A stretch of DNA of 64,000 nucleotides from CAVZYN01 sp963779515. Its GTDB lineage: Bacteria; Pseudomonadota; Alphaproteobacteria; Rhizobiales; Hyphomicrobiaceae. The translations under genes and the position numbers were made by a program. The notes below the pieces were generated by a model. That model saw only the letters and a list, made by a program, of their open reading frames with translations. It was not told the origin of the DNA and searched no databases. This document shows, in pieces, positions 46,678-56,404 of this stretch (position 1 is its first letter; each line of letters opens with the position of its first letter). The stretch lies in the NCBI GenBank assembly GCA_963779515.1, contig CAVZYN010000009.1, positions 1 to 64,000 on the forward strand, written 5' to 3'.

Positions 46678-47432
46678 CAGACCGCCTCCGTGCCGAGGTA
46701 AGCTTCGCGCACCTTCGGATCGCGGCGGATCGCGTTGGGCGGGCCTGACGCAATGATCTCGCCATAGACCAGGACGGAGATGCGGTCGGCGAGGCCGAAG
46801 ACCACGCTCATGTCATGTTCGACGACGAGGAGCGTGCGATTTTCGCTGATGCGGCGGATGAGGGCGACGGCGCGTTCGGTTTCGGCGCGGCTCATGCCGG
46901 CGGTTGGCTCATCGAGCAGGATCACATCGGCGCCGCCGGCGATGGTGATGCCGATCTCGAGGGCGCGCTGGTCGGCGTAGGAGAGGAGGCCGGCGGGCGT
47001 GTTCCGCTGGCTGCCAAGGTGGATGAGGTTCAGGATGTCTTCAGTGCGGGCGGTGACGTCGGTGAGCTTGTTGATAGAGCGCCAGAACGTGTAGCGATGG
47101 CCGAGCGACCACAGGACTCCGGCACGGATGTTCTCGAAGACGGAGAGATTGTGAAAGATGTTGGTGACCTGGAACGAGCGCGAGAGACCGGCGCGGTTGA
47201 TCGCATGGGGGCGCTTGCCGGTGATGGGCGCGCCATTGAGCAGGATCTCGCCATGGGTTGGCGCGAAGGCGCCGGACAGAAGATTGAAAAGGGTGGATTT
47301 GCCGGCGCCATTGGGGCCGATGATGGCGTGGCGCTCGCCTTTTGGCACCGAGAGGGAGACGCCGCGGATGACCTCGGTCGGGCCGAAGGATTTGGTGACG
47401 TTCTGGAGCAAGATGGCGGCCGGGGTTGTCAC
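46677..47432 (-). CDS. livG: branched-chain amino acid ABC transporter ATPase LivG
   Basis: A 251-residue ATPase. Walker A GPNGAGKSTLFNLLSG, LivG-typical insert INRAGLSRSFQVTNIFHNLSVFENI, Walker B VILLDEPTAGMS and the VEHDMSVVFGLADRI switch region are all normal, unlike the Walker A of LivF. The two form a heterodimer that drives LivH-LivM. A 121-bp gap with a palindromic repeat separates it from livM upstream. Confidence 0.94.
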   Translation of the reverse strand: MTTPAAILLQNVTKSFGPTEVIRGVSLSVPKGERHAIIGPNGAGKSTLFNLLSGAFAPTHGEILLNGAPITGKRPHAINRAGLSRSFQVTNIFHNLSVFENIRAGVLWSLGHRYTFWRSINKLTDVTARTEDILNLIHLGSQRNTPAGLLSYADQRALEIGITIAGGADVILLDEPTAGMSRAETERAVALIRRISENRTLLVVEHDMSVVFGLADRISVLVYGEIIASGPPNAIRRDPKVREAYLGTEAV

Positions 47433-47493
47433 GCACGAGCCTTACTTGCGAGAGATGGACGAGGACGTGACTGGATACGACAATTACCGGCAT

Positions 47494-47524
47494 GCTTGGG
47501 TCCCGGCCTTCGCCGGGATGACGT
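47494..47524. repeat. palindromic intergenic repeat, family B (copy 2)
   Basis: Shares TTGGGTCCCGG and CCGGGATGACG with the element at 6806-6852. TCCCGGC and GCCGGGA pair around CTTC (47501-47518). It sits inside the liv operon, between livM and livG. Confidence 0.7.
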
Positions 47525-47553
47525 TGTCGCGAGAGCGTGCCTCAATGTCATGT

Positions 47554-48843
47554 TCACCTGCGGGTCGACGACAAAGCCTGGTCGAATGACGCGCGCGCAA
47601 GCGGCATGAGGCGCGCGAGGAACCAACCACCGAGGCCGATGAGGGCGAGCGCCAGGATCCACGACAGCGGGCGGCTGGCATTCAAAGTAAACCCGGCGAT
47701 TTTCAGGATCAGGCCATCGCCGGATTTGGCGGCGAGGCGATGGGCGAGTTCGATGATGAGGATGACGCCTGATGCGGAGAGGAGACCGGCGGTGAGGGTC
47801 CGAATATAGGCCGGGACGATGTGCGAAAGTGTGCCGCTGCGCCAAAGCGGGGCGTGGCGCATGATGAGGCCGGCGAGGCCGCCCGGCGCGTACATGACGA
47901 TGGCGATGAAGAGGAGCCCGAAGTAGAGCTGCCAGACTTCGGTGAAGTCGCTGAGGCTGACCTGGAGCGCGGTGATCAGGATGGCACCGAGGATCGGGCC
48001 GAAGAAGTATCCGGTGCCGCCGACGAAAGTCGCGAGTAAGACGGTGCCCGATAGGCTGGCTGCGAAGTAAGCGGCGTTGGCGATCTCGAAGTTGATGGCG
48101 GCAAGGCTGCCGGCGATGCCTGCGAAGGCGCCCGAGATGCAGAAGGCGATGTAGCGCACCATTTGCGGATCATAGCCGACGAAGGCGGTCCGCTCGGGAT
48201 TGTCGCGGACGGCGTTACACATGCGGCCGAGCGGTGTGCGGGTGAGCGCATAGAGCAGCGCGGCCGAGATCAGGCACCACACGGCGATGACGTAGTAGAC
48301 GTGACGTTGGGGGCCGAACGAGACGTCGAAGATGGGCCAAAGCTTGGTGCGGTTGGTGGTGATGCCCTCCTCGCCACCGAAGAACGAGCGCAGGATCAGG
48401 GAGCTCGATGCGACGAGCTCGGCGAGGCCCAGCGAGATCATCGCGAACACGGTGCCGGCGCGACGCGTCGAGACCCAGCCGAAGAGGATCGCGGCAGCGA
48501 GACCGGCGAACGCACCGATGACGGGAATGAGAGGAAGCGGCAGTGGTGCGCCGGATTTGATCACCCAGTTCATCGCGTGTACGGCGAAATATGCACCAAA
48601 GCCGTAGTAGACGGCGTGGCCGAAGGAGAGGAGGCCGGTTTGGCCGAGCAGCAGATTGTAGGAGAGGGCGAAGATGATCTGGATGCCCATCAGGCTCAGC
48701 AGCGTCAGCGCGCCGCCGGAGCGGACGATCAAGGGCAGGGCGAGCAGGAGAAGCACAGCGCCGATCCAGGGCGCGCAGGCGCGCCATGCGGGGGCGACAG
48801 GCGTTGGTGCCGCCGTGTTGGGGATGTCCGCGGTGTCGCTCAT
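47554..48843 (-). CDS. livM: branched-chain amino acid ABC transporter permease LivM, with C-terminal extension
   Basis: A 429-residue permease. Residues 1-330 are a normal LivM: GIQIIFALSYNLLLGQTGLLSFGHAVYYGFGAYFA, TRTPLGRMCNAVRDNPERTAFVGYD and FVGGTGYFFGPILGAILITALQV. Residues from about 335 to 429 are an extra part with two or three hydrophobic segments (about 350-372 and 392-412) and a basic tail, not found in E. coli LivM. Related extended LivM proteins occur in rhizobia. Its ATG overlaps livH by 4 bp. Confidence 0.9.
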   Translation of the reverse strand: MSDTADIPNTAAPTPVAPAWRACAPWIGAVLLLLALPLIVRSGGALTLLSLMGIQIIFALSYNLLLGQTGLLSFGHAVYYGFGAYFAVHAMNWVIKSGAPLPLPLIPVIGAFAGLAAAILFGWVSTRRAGTVFAMISLGLAELVASSSLILRSFFGGEEGITTNRTKLWPIFDVSFGPQRHVYYVIAVWCLISAALLYALTRTPLGRMCNAVRDNPERTAFVGYDPQMVRYIAFCISGAFAGIAGSLAAINFEIANAAYFAASLSGTVLLATFVGGTGYFFGPILGAILITALQVSLSDFTEVWQLYFGLLFIAIVMYAPGGLAGLIMRHAPLWRSGTLSHIVPAYIRTLTAGLLSASGVILIIELAHRLAAKSGDGLILKIAGFTLNASRPLSWILALALIGLGGWFLARLMPLARASFDQALSSTRR

Positions 48844-49790
48844 GACTCGCGGGTTCCAAACAGGCCGGTGGGGCGCACGATCAGCACGATCACGAGCAGG
48901 AGGTAGGGCAGGATCGGGGCCAATTGCGCGACCGTGACGCGCCAGAGATCGTCGAGGATCGTGCCCGAGGCGGGGCTGAAGCCGGAGGCAGCGAAGAGAT
49001 CCGACAGCGACCAGTTGATGGAGACGGCGAAGGTCTGGACGAGGCCGATCAGCAGTGAGGCGGCGAAGGCACCCTGCAGAGAGCCGAGGCCGCCGACGAC
49101 GACAACGACAAAGAGGATCGGACCGAGAAGTGCGGCCATGGTCGACTGGGTGACGAGCGCGGGGCCGGCGATGACGCCCGCGACGGCGGCGAGCGCGGAG
49201 CCGGCGCCAAACACCAACATGAAGACGCGTGGCACGTTGTGGCCGAGGTGGGCGACCATCTGCGGGTGGGTGAGGGCGGCCTGGACGATGAGGCCGACGC
49301 GGGTTCGGGTGAGGGCTGCGAAAAGACCGGCGAAGATCGCGACGGCAACAGCGAGCATGAAGAGTTTATAGGCGGGGTAGTTGGTGGCGAAGATGCGGAA
49401 GGCTGGAAAATCGAGAAGCGCCGGCACGCGAAAATCGACCGGGAGTTTACCCCAGGCCATCTGCACCAGTTCCTCGATGACGTAGGCGAGGCCAAACGTG
49501 AAGAGGAGTTCGGCGACGTGGCCGTGCTTGTGGACGTGGCGGAGGCCGTAGCGTTCGACGAGCGCGCCGATGCCGCCGACGATGAGCGGCGCCAGGATCA
49601 AGGCCGGCCAGAAACCGGCCCAACGGCTGATCTGAAAGCCGAAGAACGCGCCGAGCATGTAGAAGCTCGCATGCGCAAAATTGAGCACGCCCATCATCGA
49701 AAAGATGAGCGTGAGGCCGCTCGCCATCAGGAAGAGCAGCATGCCAAAGAGCACGCCGTTGAGCGTGGAGATGACGAGGAGTTCGAGCAT
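48840..49790 (-). CDS. livH: branched-chain amino acid ABC transporter permease LivH
   Basis: A 316-residue permease with about eight membrane helices. It has the family N-terminus TLNGVLFGMLLFLMASGLTLIFSMMGVLNFAHASFYMLG and GPILFVVVVVGGLGSLQGAFAASLLIGLVQTFA near the C-terminus. It pairs with LivM. It begins 6 bp after livK's stop and overlaps livM by 4 bp. Confidence 0.93.
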   Translation of the reverse strand: MLELLVISTLNGVLFGMLLFLMASGLTLIFSMMGVLNFAHASFYMLGAFFGFQISRWAGFWPALILAPLIVGGIGALVERYGLRHVHKHGHVAELLFTFGLAYVIEELVQMAWGKLPVDFRVPALLDFPAFRIFATNYPAYKLFMLAVAVAIFAGLFAALTRTRVGLIVQAALTHPQMVAHLGHNVPRVFMLVFGAGSALAAVAGVIAGPALVTQSTMAALLGPILFVVVVVGGLGSLQGAFAASLLIGLVQTFAVSINWSLSDLFAASGFSPASGTILDDLWRVTVAQLAPILPYLLLVIVLIVRPTGLFGTRES

Positions 49791-49796
49791 CTCAGC

Positions 49797-51032
49797 TTAC
49801 TTCGGCCGGACCATTTTGCAGGTGGTTGGAACGACCGTGCTGGCGGCATCAATCTTGGCGATCATCTTCCAACCCCAGCCAGTCTTCTCTTCGTCGAGCG
49901 GTTCGGTCGCGCCGCGCTCGCCGAACGAGGAGAGGTAGATGGTCTGGAAGAATTGATGATCGTCAGGGCGCATCGAACCCTCGTTGCCGCTGTAGGTTTG
50001 GATCTTCATGCCTTCGAGCTTGGCCGCAATTCTGTTGGTCTCGACGGCGCCGGCTTCGGTGATCGCGCGCTGCAGCATGTTCATGAGATTGACGGCGCGC
50101 GGATAGAAAAGGCCGATGTTGGTCTTGGCGCGGAAGGCTTGTTCGAACTCGTACGCAGGTTTGTGCGGGACGTTGGCGAAGTGCTCGCTGATCTGGAAGA
50201 CACGGTGGTTGAGGCCGGTCTGCTTGACGGCCGTCGCGCCGCCGGGCCCGCTCGCATAGTAGGTGTACCAGTCGATCTGCATGCCGGCGTCGGCGGCGGC
50301 TTTCAGCAGCAGCGCGAAGTCCTGGCCCCAGTTGCCGGTGACGACGCTGTCGGCGCCGGAGGCTTTGATCTTGGCGATGTAGGGCGCGAAATCCGTGATC
50401 TTCAGAAGCGGATGCACTTCGTCGCCGACGAGCTGGATGTCGGGGCGCTTGGCGGTCAGCATGGTCTTGGCGGCGGACCGCACGGCTTGGCCGAAGGAGT
50501 AGTCCTGATTGAAGAGATAGACTTTCTTGATGGTGTCGCGCGTCTTCATGTAGTTCGTCAGCGCTTCCATCTTAATGTCGGAGTTGGCATCCCAGCGGAA
50601 GTGCCAGAAGTTGCACTTGTCGTTGGTGAGGACCGGATCGACGGCGGCATAGTTCAGGTAGAGGACTTCCTTGCCGGGATTGCGCTCATTGTATTTGGCG
50701 ACAAAATCGGTGATCGCGGCGGCGACGGACGAGCCGTTGCCCTGAGTGACGATGCGGATGCCGGCGTCGATCGCCTTCTGGACCTGGACGATGCTTTCCT
50801 GCGGATTGGTCTTGTTGTCATAGCCGACGACTTCGAACTTGCGGCCGAGGGCGCCGCCACGGGTGTTGAGATCGTCGGCGAGATACTGAAACGTCTTGAG
50901 GCCGATTTCGCCGACGCTGGCGCCGCCGCCTGAGAGCGGATCGATGTAGGCGATCTTGATGGGCTCTTGAGCTGTCGCGGCACCGCCCGCGATAGCCACG
51001 GCGAGCGCACCGAGGATGGCACTCTTACGCAT
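49797..51032 (-). CDS. branched-chain amino acid ABC transporter substrate-binding protein LivK-like
   Basis: A 411-residue periplasmic binding protein. The signal peptide is residues 1-22 (ILGALAVAIAGGAATAQ). The mature protein has KIAYIDPLSGGGASVGEIGLKTFQYLADDLN and VQVQKAIDAGIRIVTQGNGSS, typical of type I (Leu/Ile/Val-like) receptors. It is the first gene of the liv operon. Many rhizobial members bind other compounds such as aromatic acids or urea, so the ligand is not certain. I use the ATG at 51032 because the upstream extension lacks a signal-like pattern. Confidence 0.9.
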   Translation of the reverse strand: MRKSAILGALAVAIAGGAATAQEPIKIAYIDPLSGGGASVGEIGLKTFQYLADDLNTRGGALGRKFEVVGYDNKTNPQESIVQVQKAIDAGIRIVTQGNGSSVAAAITDFVAKYNERNPGKEVLYLNYAAVDPVLTNDKCNFWHFRWDANSDIKMEALTNYMKTRDTIKKVYLFNQDYSFGQAVRSAAKTMLTAKRPDIQLVGDEVHPLLKITDFAPYIAKIKASGADSVVTGNWGQDFALLLKAAADAGMQIDWYTYYASGPGGATAVKQTGLNHRVFQISEHFANVPHKPAYEFEQAFRAKTNIGLFYPRAVNLMNMLQRAITEAGAVETNRIAAKLEGMKIQTYSGNEGSMRPDDHQFFQTIYLSSFGERGATEPLDEEKTGWGWKMIAKIDAASTVVPTTCKMVRPK

Positions 51033-51183
51033 GACGATGTTCTCCCAGACGTTGGCCCCGCTTCGGCGCCTGTGCGCCAAGCGGGTGAGCCATCACTCTA
51101 GGACAGAGGCATCAGCATGCCAATGCAGCATGGGCGGGCGCGAAGCGGTGTGGCGCCAACATTTGTGGATTGGGTGCGTGGGT

Positions 51184-51513
51184 TCAGCCGCGGGTGCGGT
51201 CGCGTTCGATTTCGAGCAGCAGGCCGCCGAGTTCGTGGATCTGGAACGACGATAACGAATCGTCTTGAAACATGCTGTCTTGGCTGGCTGTCCGGTCCGC
51301 TTGGGCGAGGCGCGCGATCTCGGTTTGCGCGATGTTGAGTTCGGCCAAGAGATCTTCGACGGCGCGCGCGAGGGCGCCGATGGAGGCGTTGCCGGGATCG
51401 GCAAGAATGCGCTTCAGGTCGGCCGCCAGCGGGTGAACCCGGGGGGCGGTCTCACTTTCGGCCTCGGACAGGTCGCTCAGGAATTGGTCCGCTATGGTGG
51501 TTGGATGGCTCAT
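51184..51513 (-). CDS. hypothetical protein
   Basis: A 109-residue acidic, helical protein of unknown family: IADQFLSDLSEAESETAPRVHPLAADLKRILADPG, then a long amphipathic helix (ALARAVEDLLAELNIAQTEIARL) and a second one (SSFQIHELGGLLLEIERDR). No cysteine, signal peptide or membrane helix. The ATG at 51513 is taken; a longer frame reaches 51621 but has no good site. It lies in the gap between the liv operon and the SGNH gene. Confidence that it is a gene is moderate. Confidence 0.5.
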   Translation of the reverse strand: MSHPTTIADQFLSDLSEAESETAPRVHPLAADLKRILADPGNASIGALARAVEDLLAELNIAQTEIARLAQADRTASQDSMFQDDSLSSFQIHELGGLLLEIERDRTRG

Positions 51514-51630
51514 GCCGGGCTCGCTGACAGAATCGGTTGGACGCCACCTGTCGCGACGGTCGAGCAAAGCCGTTAACACGGACTTAACGCCGTGCCGGTG
51601 TGCGTCCGATTTGTCCGGCAATCGATGGCG

Positions 51631-53551
51631 TCATTGCTCGGCGCGGCGCTGGACGCCGTATTTTCGCAGGATGTTCCGCGATTTATCGACGACGGCATCG
51701 GCAATGGCGGCGTGGCCTTCCGCCGTCGGGTGGAACGCGCCCGAGTAGGTGCTGGCCAGCAGGACCTGCACCCAGGAGAGAGTTTGAGTTTTCAGAACGC
51801 TCTGCATGAGCGAAGCCGAGACGTGGAAGTTACCGGTCATGAAGGCGTCGTTTGGGGTGCGGAACCAACGTTGGCGCGAGACATAGGCCTTCCACTCGGC
51901 CGGGTTCATGGGATCCCATTTGCCGTTGATCTTGCGCGGCATACGCAGGTCGTCGGCGGACGACAACGCGTTGGCGGAGTAGCCGGCGCAGAGGCCACGG
52001 CCGCGGTATTGGGCACGGTGGGCGTCGGCGAATGTCCAACGATGCTGGGCGGCCGCCGACTTCATGATGTCGTGCAGGCGCGCGGCGGCGACGTCGCCTT
52101 CGCGCGCTTTTTCTTGCGAGAGATTGAAGTCGGGCAGACACCGTCATGCCGGCTTGACCGTCGGGGCAGATCGACTTGCCGTCCTCCAGGGTCGCGAGCG
52201 GCGGGTAGGCGGTGAGGACGACGCGATCGCTCTCGCCCCACGGCAAATGCAGAATATTGTGGAGGGCTCGATTGAGAGATTTGTAGCGGTCGTCGAGCTT
52301 GTCGAGGCTGTCGATCGCGTCCTTGAAGCCATGCACCTGGCCGAACCAGCCGCCGAGCCGGCGCAGCGAGGACTGATCGGCGATGACGGCGTTGGCGACG
52401 AGGCGGGCGAAGCCGACGTCGTTGCCGCCGATGGAGAGAAGAATGAGATCGATCTTGCGCGCTTTGCTTGCCTCGCACTTGCGCAGAACGAGGCCACCTT
52501 TGAGTTCTGGCAGCTTCTCGTTGATGTGGTAGGCCTCGGGCAAGTCGAAGGCGCGCGCTTCGCCCAAGCCGCATTGGGCCTCGGCGACGGCGGAGAGTTG
52601 CGACAACGGCGGCGGATTCGGCACCCATTCGTGGCCCTTGTAGCGCAAGAACATGCCGAAGGTGGTCTCGGCGCCCGAGCAGGCGACGCCAGCGTAGGTG
52701 ACGGCGCGGTGGGGCTCTTCGACGGCGAGTTGGAGGGCGGCGCGCAACTGATGTGAATAGAGCGAGCGGTGGCAGGCCTGATCCAGCCAGCGGGCGTTTT
52801 CTTCGATGAACTTGGCGTCGCCGATTTGCTTCCATTCGCCGACGCGAGCGGGGTAGCCGAGCATCGCGGCCTTTTCAGTCGCACCATAGTCGGCGGCGCG
52901 CTCCGGCGAAAAGCGGACCGGCACGTCGGGGTTGCCTTCGCCGGAGGCGAAGCTGTCGCCCATGCCGACGATGAACAGGTCGGTGACCTTGGCGGCGGTT
53001 TCGGCGACGCGTTGGCCGCCAATGGAGACGGAGACGGTGGCGCCGGAGGGGAAGGGAATTTCAAGCGTCACGGCGCTGGTGCAGGGCGCCTTGATGGCGA
53101 CCCCGCGTCTGGCGCCGCCGAGCGGCGTCGTCAGCCACGTGCATTCTACGGTGTCGGGATCGTCGAGGCTGCGCACCTCGGCGGTGACGCGGTGGCTCTT
53201 CGGATTGATGTAGTCGCTGCCGTCCTGGCAGGCGTGGCGATTGCGAACCCAGTGCCAGCAGGTCTTGCGGAACATGGTGGCGGCCCAGCCTTCGGGATGG
53301 CGCTCGGAGAGCGCGCGCTCGGCGCTGAGGACCGGGGTGCGGATTTCGTCGGCGGAGAGCGCATCGAAGGTGGCGCGATGGACGTCGGTGTCGGCCGGAT
53401 CGTTGAAGAAGCGGAACGGGTTTTCGACGCGCCACGCGATCTCAGGTTCGGCGCGTGCGCCGGATGCGCCGAGGATGGCCGCGTTCATGACCAGGGAAAC
53501 CGCGACCGTTGCGGCCGCTGTCCAAATCGGTGCCCACGTATGGCGTTTCAT
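51631..53551 (-). CDS. exported SGNH/GDSL-type hydrolase, frameshifted as sequenced
   Basis: About 639 residues if repaired. A signal peptide is at residues 1-34, ending SGARAE. Block I is MGDSFASGEGNPDVP (nucleophile Ser), block III SIGGNDVGF, and block V, in the second frame, GAFHPTAEGHAAIADAV with the catalytic His. The frames join near 52131-52143: one base must be skipped, turning GMTVSARLQSL into GMTVS-PDFNLSQEKAREGD. The long N-terminal part (residues 35-200) is a separate beta-rich region with no domain I recognise. It would be a secreted or periplasmic esterase. Confidence 0.8.
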
Positions 53552-53573
53552 GTGCGCATCCTTCTCAACTCAT

Positions 53574-54422
53574 TCAAACGCGCTTGCGCCACCAAGCCCA
53601 ACCCATCCGGCACACGCGCGAGAACGGAGGGAGGTCGACGATGTCGCGCAGCGGGTTTTGCCCCGGCTGTAATACGCGCCGCAGATAGGGCTCGACCATG
53701 ACCAAAGGGAGGAATGCGGCAATTTGTGTCGCGGGCAGGGCGGCGATGTGCGTGCGCGCCACCGCGCGTGCGTTTTGGGCGTCACTCGCGAGGCTTTGGA
53801 GTAACATTTGTGCGTCAGGTGTGATCGTTCCGGCGCACAGAGTGGCCATCAAATCGGCGCTGATTGCATCGCGCGGCAGCGGCAGGTGGCCACGCGCGAG
53901 GGCGATTGGTAGGTCGGTCAAGAGCCTGGTCAATCCATAGGCGCGCCCGGCGGCGTGAGCGGCCGACTGGAGTCGAGTATCGTCGATTGCACCGAGCACA
54001 CGGGCGGACAGAGCAAAGAGCGCGCCTTCTGTTTTTTGCAAGGTTACGTGGAGCGAGCGCGTATCGGCTGGTGCTTCGGAGTCGAGATCGGCAGCGCGGC
54101 CATCGATGACACCGAGGAGCAGGCCTTTTGGCAGGGCATGCGCGCGGATCTCGGCGCCGAGTGCGTCAGCGATCGGGTTGCCGGTGGTGCCGCCGCGTTC
54201 GAGGATGTCGAGGGCGTCGCGCCACCATTGCAGGCGGATTTCTCCCATCATGGGTTCGCGGACGACGCGGGCGACGTTGCGCACCTCGGCGGCAAAGGCC
54301 GAGAGGGCCAACAGCGCGGGTTGCGCCGCAACGGGCGCGAGGGTGGCTGCTACCGCGCGATCCGGCTCGAGCGGCATCGCGGCGGCGCGCAGCGCGGCAC
54401 TATCCGGCTCGGCCGTCGGCAT
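53574..54422 (-). CDS. squalene/phytoene synthase-family protein (NDUFAF6-like)
   Basis: A 282-residue trans-isoprenyl-diphosphate synthase-fold protein. EVRNVARVVREPMMGEIRLQWWRDALD and AGRAYGLTRLLTDLPIALARGHLPLP match the family. The usual Asp-rich motifs (DXXXD) are not obvious, which fits the non-catalytic branch that includes NDUFAF6, a mitochondrial complex I assembly factor. It lies at the end of the yajC-secDF operon, next to an Mth938-like gene (NDUFAF3-like), which supports that reading; it is inference. No carotenoid gene is nearby. Confidence 0.78.
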   Translation of the reverse strand: MPTAEPDSAALRAAAMPLEPDRAVAATLAPVAAQPALLALSAFAAEVRNVARVVREPMMGEIRLQWWRDALDILERGGTTGNPIADALGAEIRAHALPKGLLLGVIDGRAADLDSEAPADTRSLHVTLQKTEGALFALSARVLGAIDDTRLQSAAHAAGRAYGLTRLLTDLPIALARGHLPLPRDAISADLMATLCAGTITPDAQMLLQSLASDAQNARAVARTHIAALPATQIAAFLPLVMVEPYLRRVLQPGQNPLRDIVDLPPFSRVCRMGWAWWRKRV

Positions 54423-54429
54423 GGCGGGC

Positions 54430-55017
54430 TCAATAGAGATGGGCGGCCGCGATCATCGCGAAGGTGACGGGCAGCGACAGCACGAGGTTGAGGCGGGCAA
54501 AAAACTTCACGTTGTCGCGTGCGGTCGCGGCGTCGCCCTGGCGTTGGCCGAGCACGACCTGGAGATTGGGCCAGATGTACATGTGGACCAGCGCCCACAT
54601 GCCAAGACCGCCGAGCACACCGAGCCAGAGCAGCATGCCACGCGCTCCGCCGACATGAACGGCGGTGCCGTAAACGAGGGACGCGAAGAGGTGGCCGCTG
54701 GTGAACAGCAACCCGACGCCGGTGATGACAACCCACGTCGATGCGTCTCGGAAGGCTTTGGCAACGCGCGGGACGATGGCGCGGTGCAGAAACGCGCGCT
54801 CGGTGTCGTTGGCTTCACGCGCGGCGATAAGTTGAATGAAGTTGACGAAGACGATGAGTCCGACCCAGATCATCGCGAGTGCGACGTGGGCCCACCTCAA
54901 GATCAAAGCGACGAAGCCGAGACGATCGGCGCTGGCTGCCGCTAGTGCGGCCAAGATGGCGGTGACTGTGAGAGCCGCCCATAGCGTTTTCCAGGGATCA
55001 TCCAATAGGGCTTTCAT
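54430..55017 (-). CDS. urate hydroxylase PuuD-like membrane protein
   Basis: A 195-residue membrane protein with five to six helices resembling the N-terminal membrane part of PuuD (DUF989): RWAHVALAMIWVGLIVFVNFIQL, the TGVGLLFTSGHLFA segment and LWLGVLGGLGMWALVHMYIWPNLQVVLG. PuuD's cytochrome c domain is absent, so urate oxidation is unlikely. The conserved His and Trp suggest haem binding. It sits between the phytoene-synthase-like and Mth938-like genes, 7 and 3 bp apart, in the same operon. Confidence 0.75.
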   Translation of the reverse strand: MKALLDDPWKTLWAALTVTAILAALAAASADRLGFVALILRWAHVALAMIWVGLIVFVNFIQLIAAREANDTERAFLHRAIVPRVAKAFRDASTWVVITGVGLLFTSGHLFASLVYGTAVHVGGARGMLLWLGVLGGLGMWALVHMYIWPNLQVVLGQRQGDAATARDNVKFFARLNLVLSLPVTFAMIAAAHLY

Positions 55018-55020
55018 AGA

Positions 55021-55413
55021 TCACTCCACGGCGACGACGGCGGCAGCGACGGGGCGGCCTTCGGCGAGCAATACGTTGTAGGTCCGGCAGGCGGCGCCGG
55101 TATCCATGATGTCGAGGCCGATCTTGGCGTCGAGGAAGGCGTTGCGGACAGCGAGCTCTGGAAAGATCTGGCGGCGACCGGTGCCGAGCAGCAGAAAGTG
55201 GGGGGCGGTCAATTCGGCGAGGATCTTTTTCAGCGTGTCGAGCGAGATCTGGTCTGGGCTTGTCACGTCCCAGGCCCACACACCGCTTGGGAGCGCCAAC
55301 AACGAGCCCTTGTGGCTCATGCCGCCGAAGCGAAAGCCGCCGTTGCCATAGGCGTCAAAGGGCGCGCGGCCGGGAAAATGGCCGGAAAAACGGGGCGGAG
55401 TTTCGGCCGTCAT
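55021..55413 (-). CDS. Mth938-like domain protein (NDUFAF3-like)
   Basis: A 130-residue member of the Mth938/DUF498 family. It has FRFGGMSHKGSLLALPSGVWAWDV, PHFLLLGTGRRQIF and GIGLDIMDTGAACRTYNVLLAEGRPVAAAVVAVE, which match the fold including the conserved MDT..A..TYN motif. The eukaryotic relative NDUFAF3 helps assemble complex I. It follows secF by 16 bp, a placement widespread in alphaproteobacteria. The ATG at 55413 is used. No enzymatic residue is apparent. Confidence 0.88.
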   Translation of the reverse strand: MTAETPPRFSGHFPGRAPFDAYGNGGFRFGGMSHKGSLLALPSGVWAWDVTSPDQISLDTLKKILAELTAPHFLLLGTGRRQIFPELAVRNAFLDAKIGLDIMDTGAACRTYNVLLAEGRPVAAAVVAVE

Positions 55414-55429
55414 GCCACCTCCCGCAGCG

Positions 55430-56389
55430 CTACGCCTTGGTCGCCGCGACCGCTTTGTCCTTGCCGGCGATGGCGCCGCTCCAGTCGCGCTTGATGCCAA
55501 GGTAACCGAGGAGAGGCGCCGCGATGAAGATCGACGAGTAGGTGCCGATGATCACGCCGAACAGCATGGCGAGTGTGAAGTTGCGGATCACGGAGCCGCC
55601 GAAAATGTAGAGCGCGAGCAATACGGCAAGCGTCGTCATGCCCGTCAGGATCGTTCGCGAGAGCGTCTCGTTGATTGATAGGTTCAGCAGGTCATCGAGC
55701 GGCATCTTTTTGAACTTGCGCAAATTCTCGCGGATACGGTCAGACACGACGACGGTGTCGTTGATCGAGTAGCCGAGAATGGTCAGCAGGGCCGCGACGA
55801 TCGAGAGGTCGAATTCGAATTGGAACAGGGAGAAGATCCCGACCGTCAGAAGCACGTCGTGGGTCAGTGCGAGCACGCCGCCGGCCGCGAATTGCCATTC
55901 GAAGCGGAACCAAACGTAGGCGACGATGGCGAGGATCGACATCAGGACCGCGATGGTGCCGGTGCGGCGCAGTTCGCTCGAGACCGCGGGGCCGACCACC
56001 TCGACGCGGCGCTGGGTGTAGGCATCGCCAAGGGCGCCCTGAACTTTCCTGAGCGCGTCTTGTTGCGCGCCCTCGCCGCCGGGCTGTTGCTCCACGCGGA
56101 TCAGCACGTCGCTCGGGGCGCCGAACTGCTGGATCTGAACATCGCCCAGGCCCAACGTGTTCAACTTGCCGCGGAGCCCGGGGATATCTGCAGGGCCCGA
56201 CTTCGACTGCACCTCGACCATGGTGCCGCCCTTGAAGTCGACGCCGTAGTTGAGGCCCTTGACCGCGAACAACAGCAGCGACAGCGCCATGGCGGCGATC
56301 GAGCCCCAGAAGCAGATCGCCTTCCATTTCATGAAGTCGATCCGCAGGTCGTGCGGGAAGAAGTCGATGCCTTTGATATTCGGGATCAT
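55430..56389 (-). CDS. secF: preprotein translocase subunit SecF
   Basis: A 319-residue RND-fold subunit that works with SecD to pull exported proteins using the proton gradient. It has six membrane helices, a periplasmic P1 domain (about residues 45-140, with DFKGGTMVEV) and the conserved GYSINDTVVVSDRIRENL and NETLSRTILTGMTTL helices. It follows secD by 15 bp. Confidence 0.95.
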   Translation of the reverse strand: MIPNIKGIDFFPHDLRIDFMKWKAICFWGSIAAMALSLLLFAVKGLNYGVDFKGGTMVEVQSKSGPADIPGLRGKLNTLGLGDVQIQQFGAPSDVLIRVEQQPGGEGAQQDALRKVQGALGDAYTQRRVEVVGPAVSSELRRTGTIAVLMSILAIVAYVWFRFEWQFAAGGVLALTHDVLLTVGIFSLFQFEFDLSIVAALLTILGYSINDTVVVSDRIRENLRKFKKMPLDDLLNLSINETLSRTILTGMTTLAVLLALYIFGGSVIRNFTLAMLFGVIIGTYSSIFIAAPLLGYLGIKRDWSGAIAGKDKAVAATKA

Positions 56390-56404
56390 TGCTGCCTTCG
56401 CCGC

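Noticed and set aside
49239..50933. 564-codon plus-strand frame opposite livH and livK
   Set aside because: Shadow of the liv genes, which are complete and in operon order.
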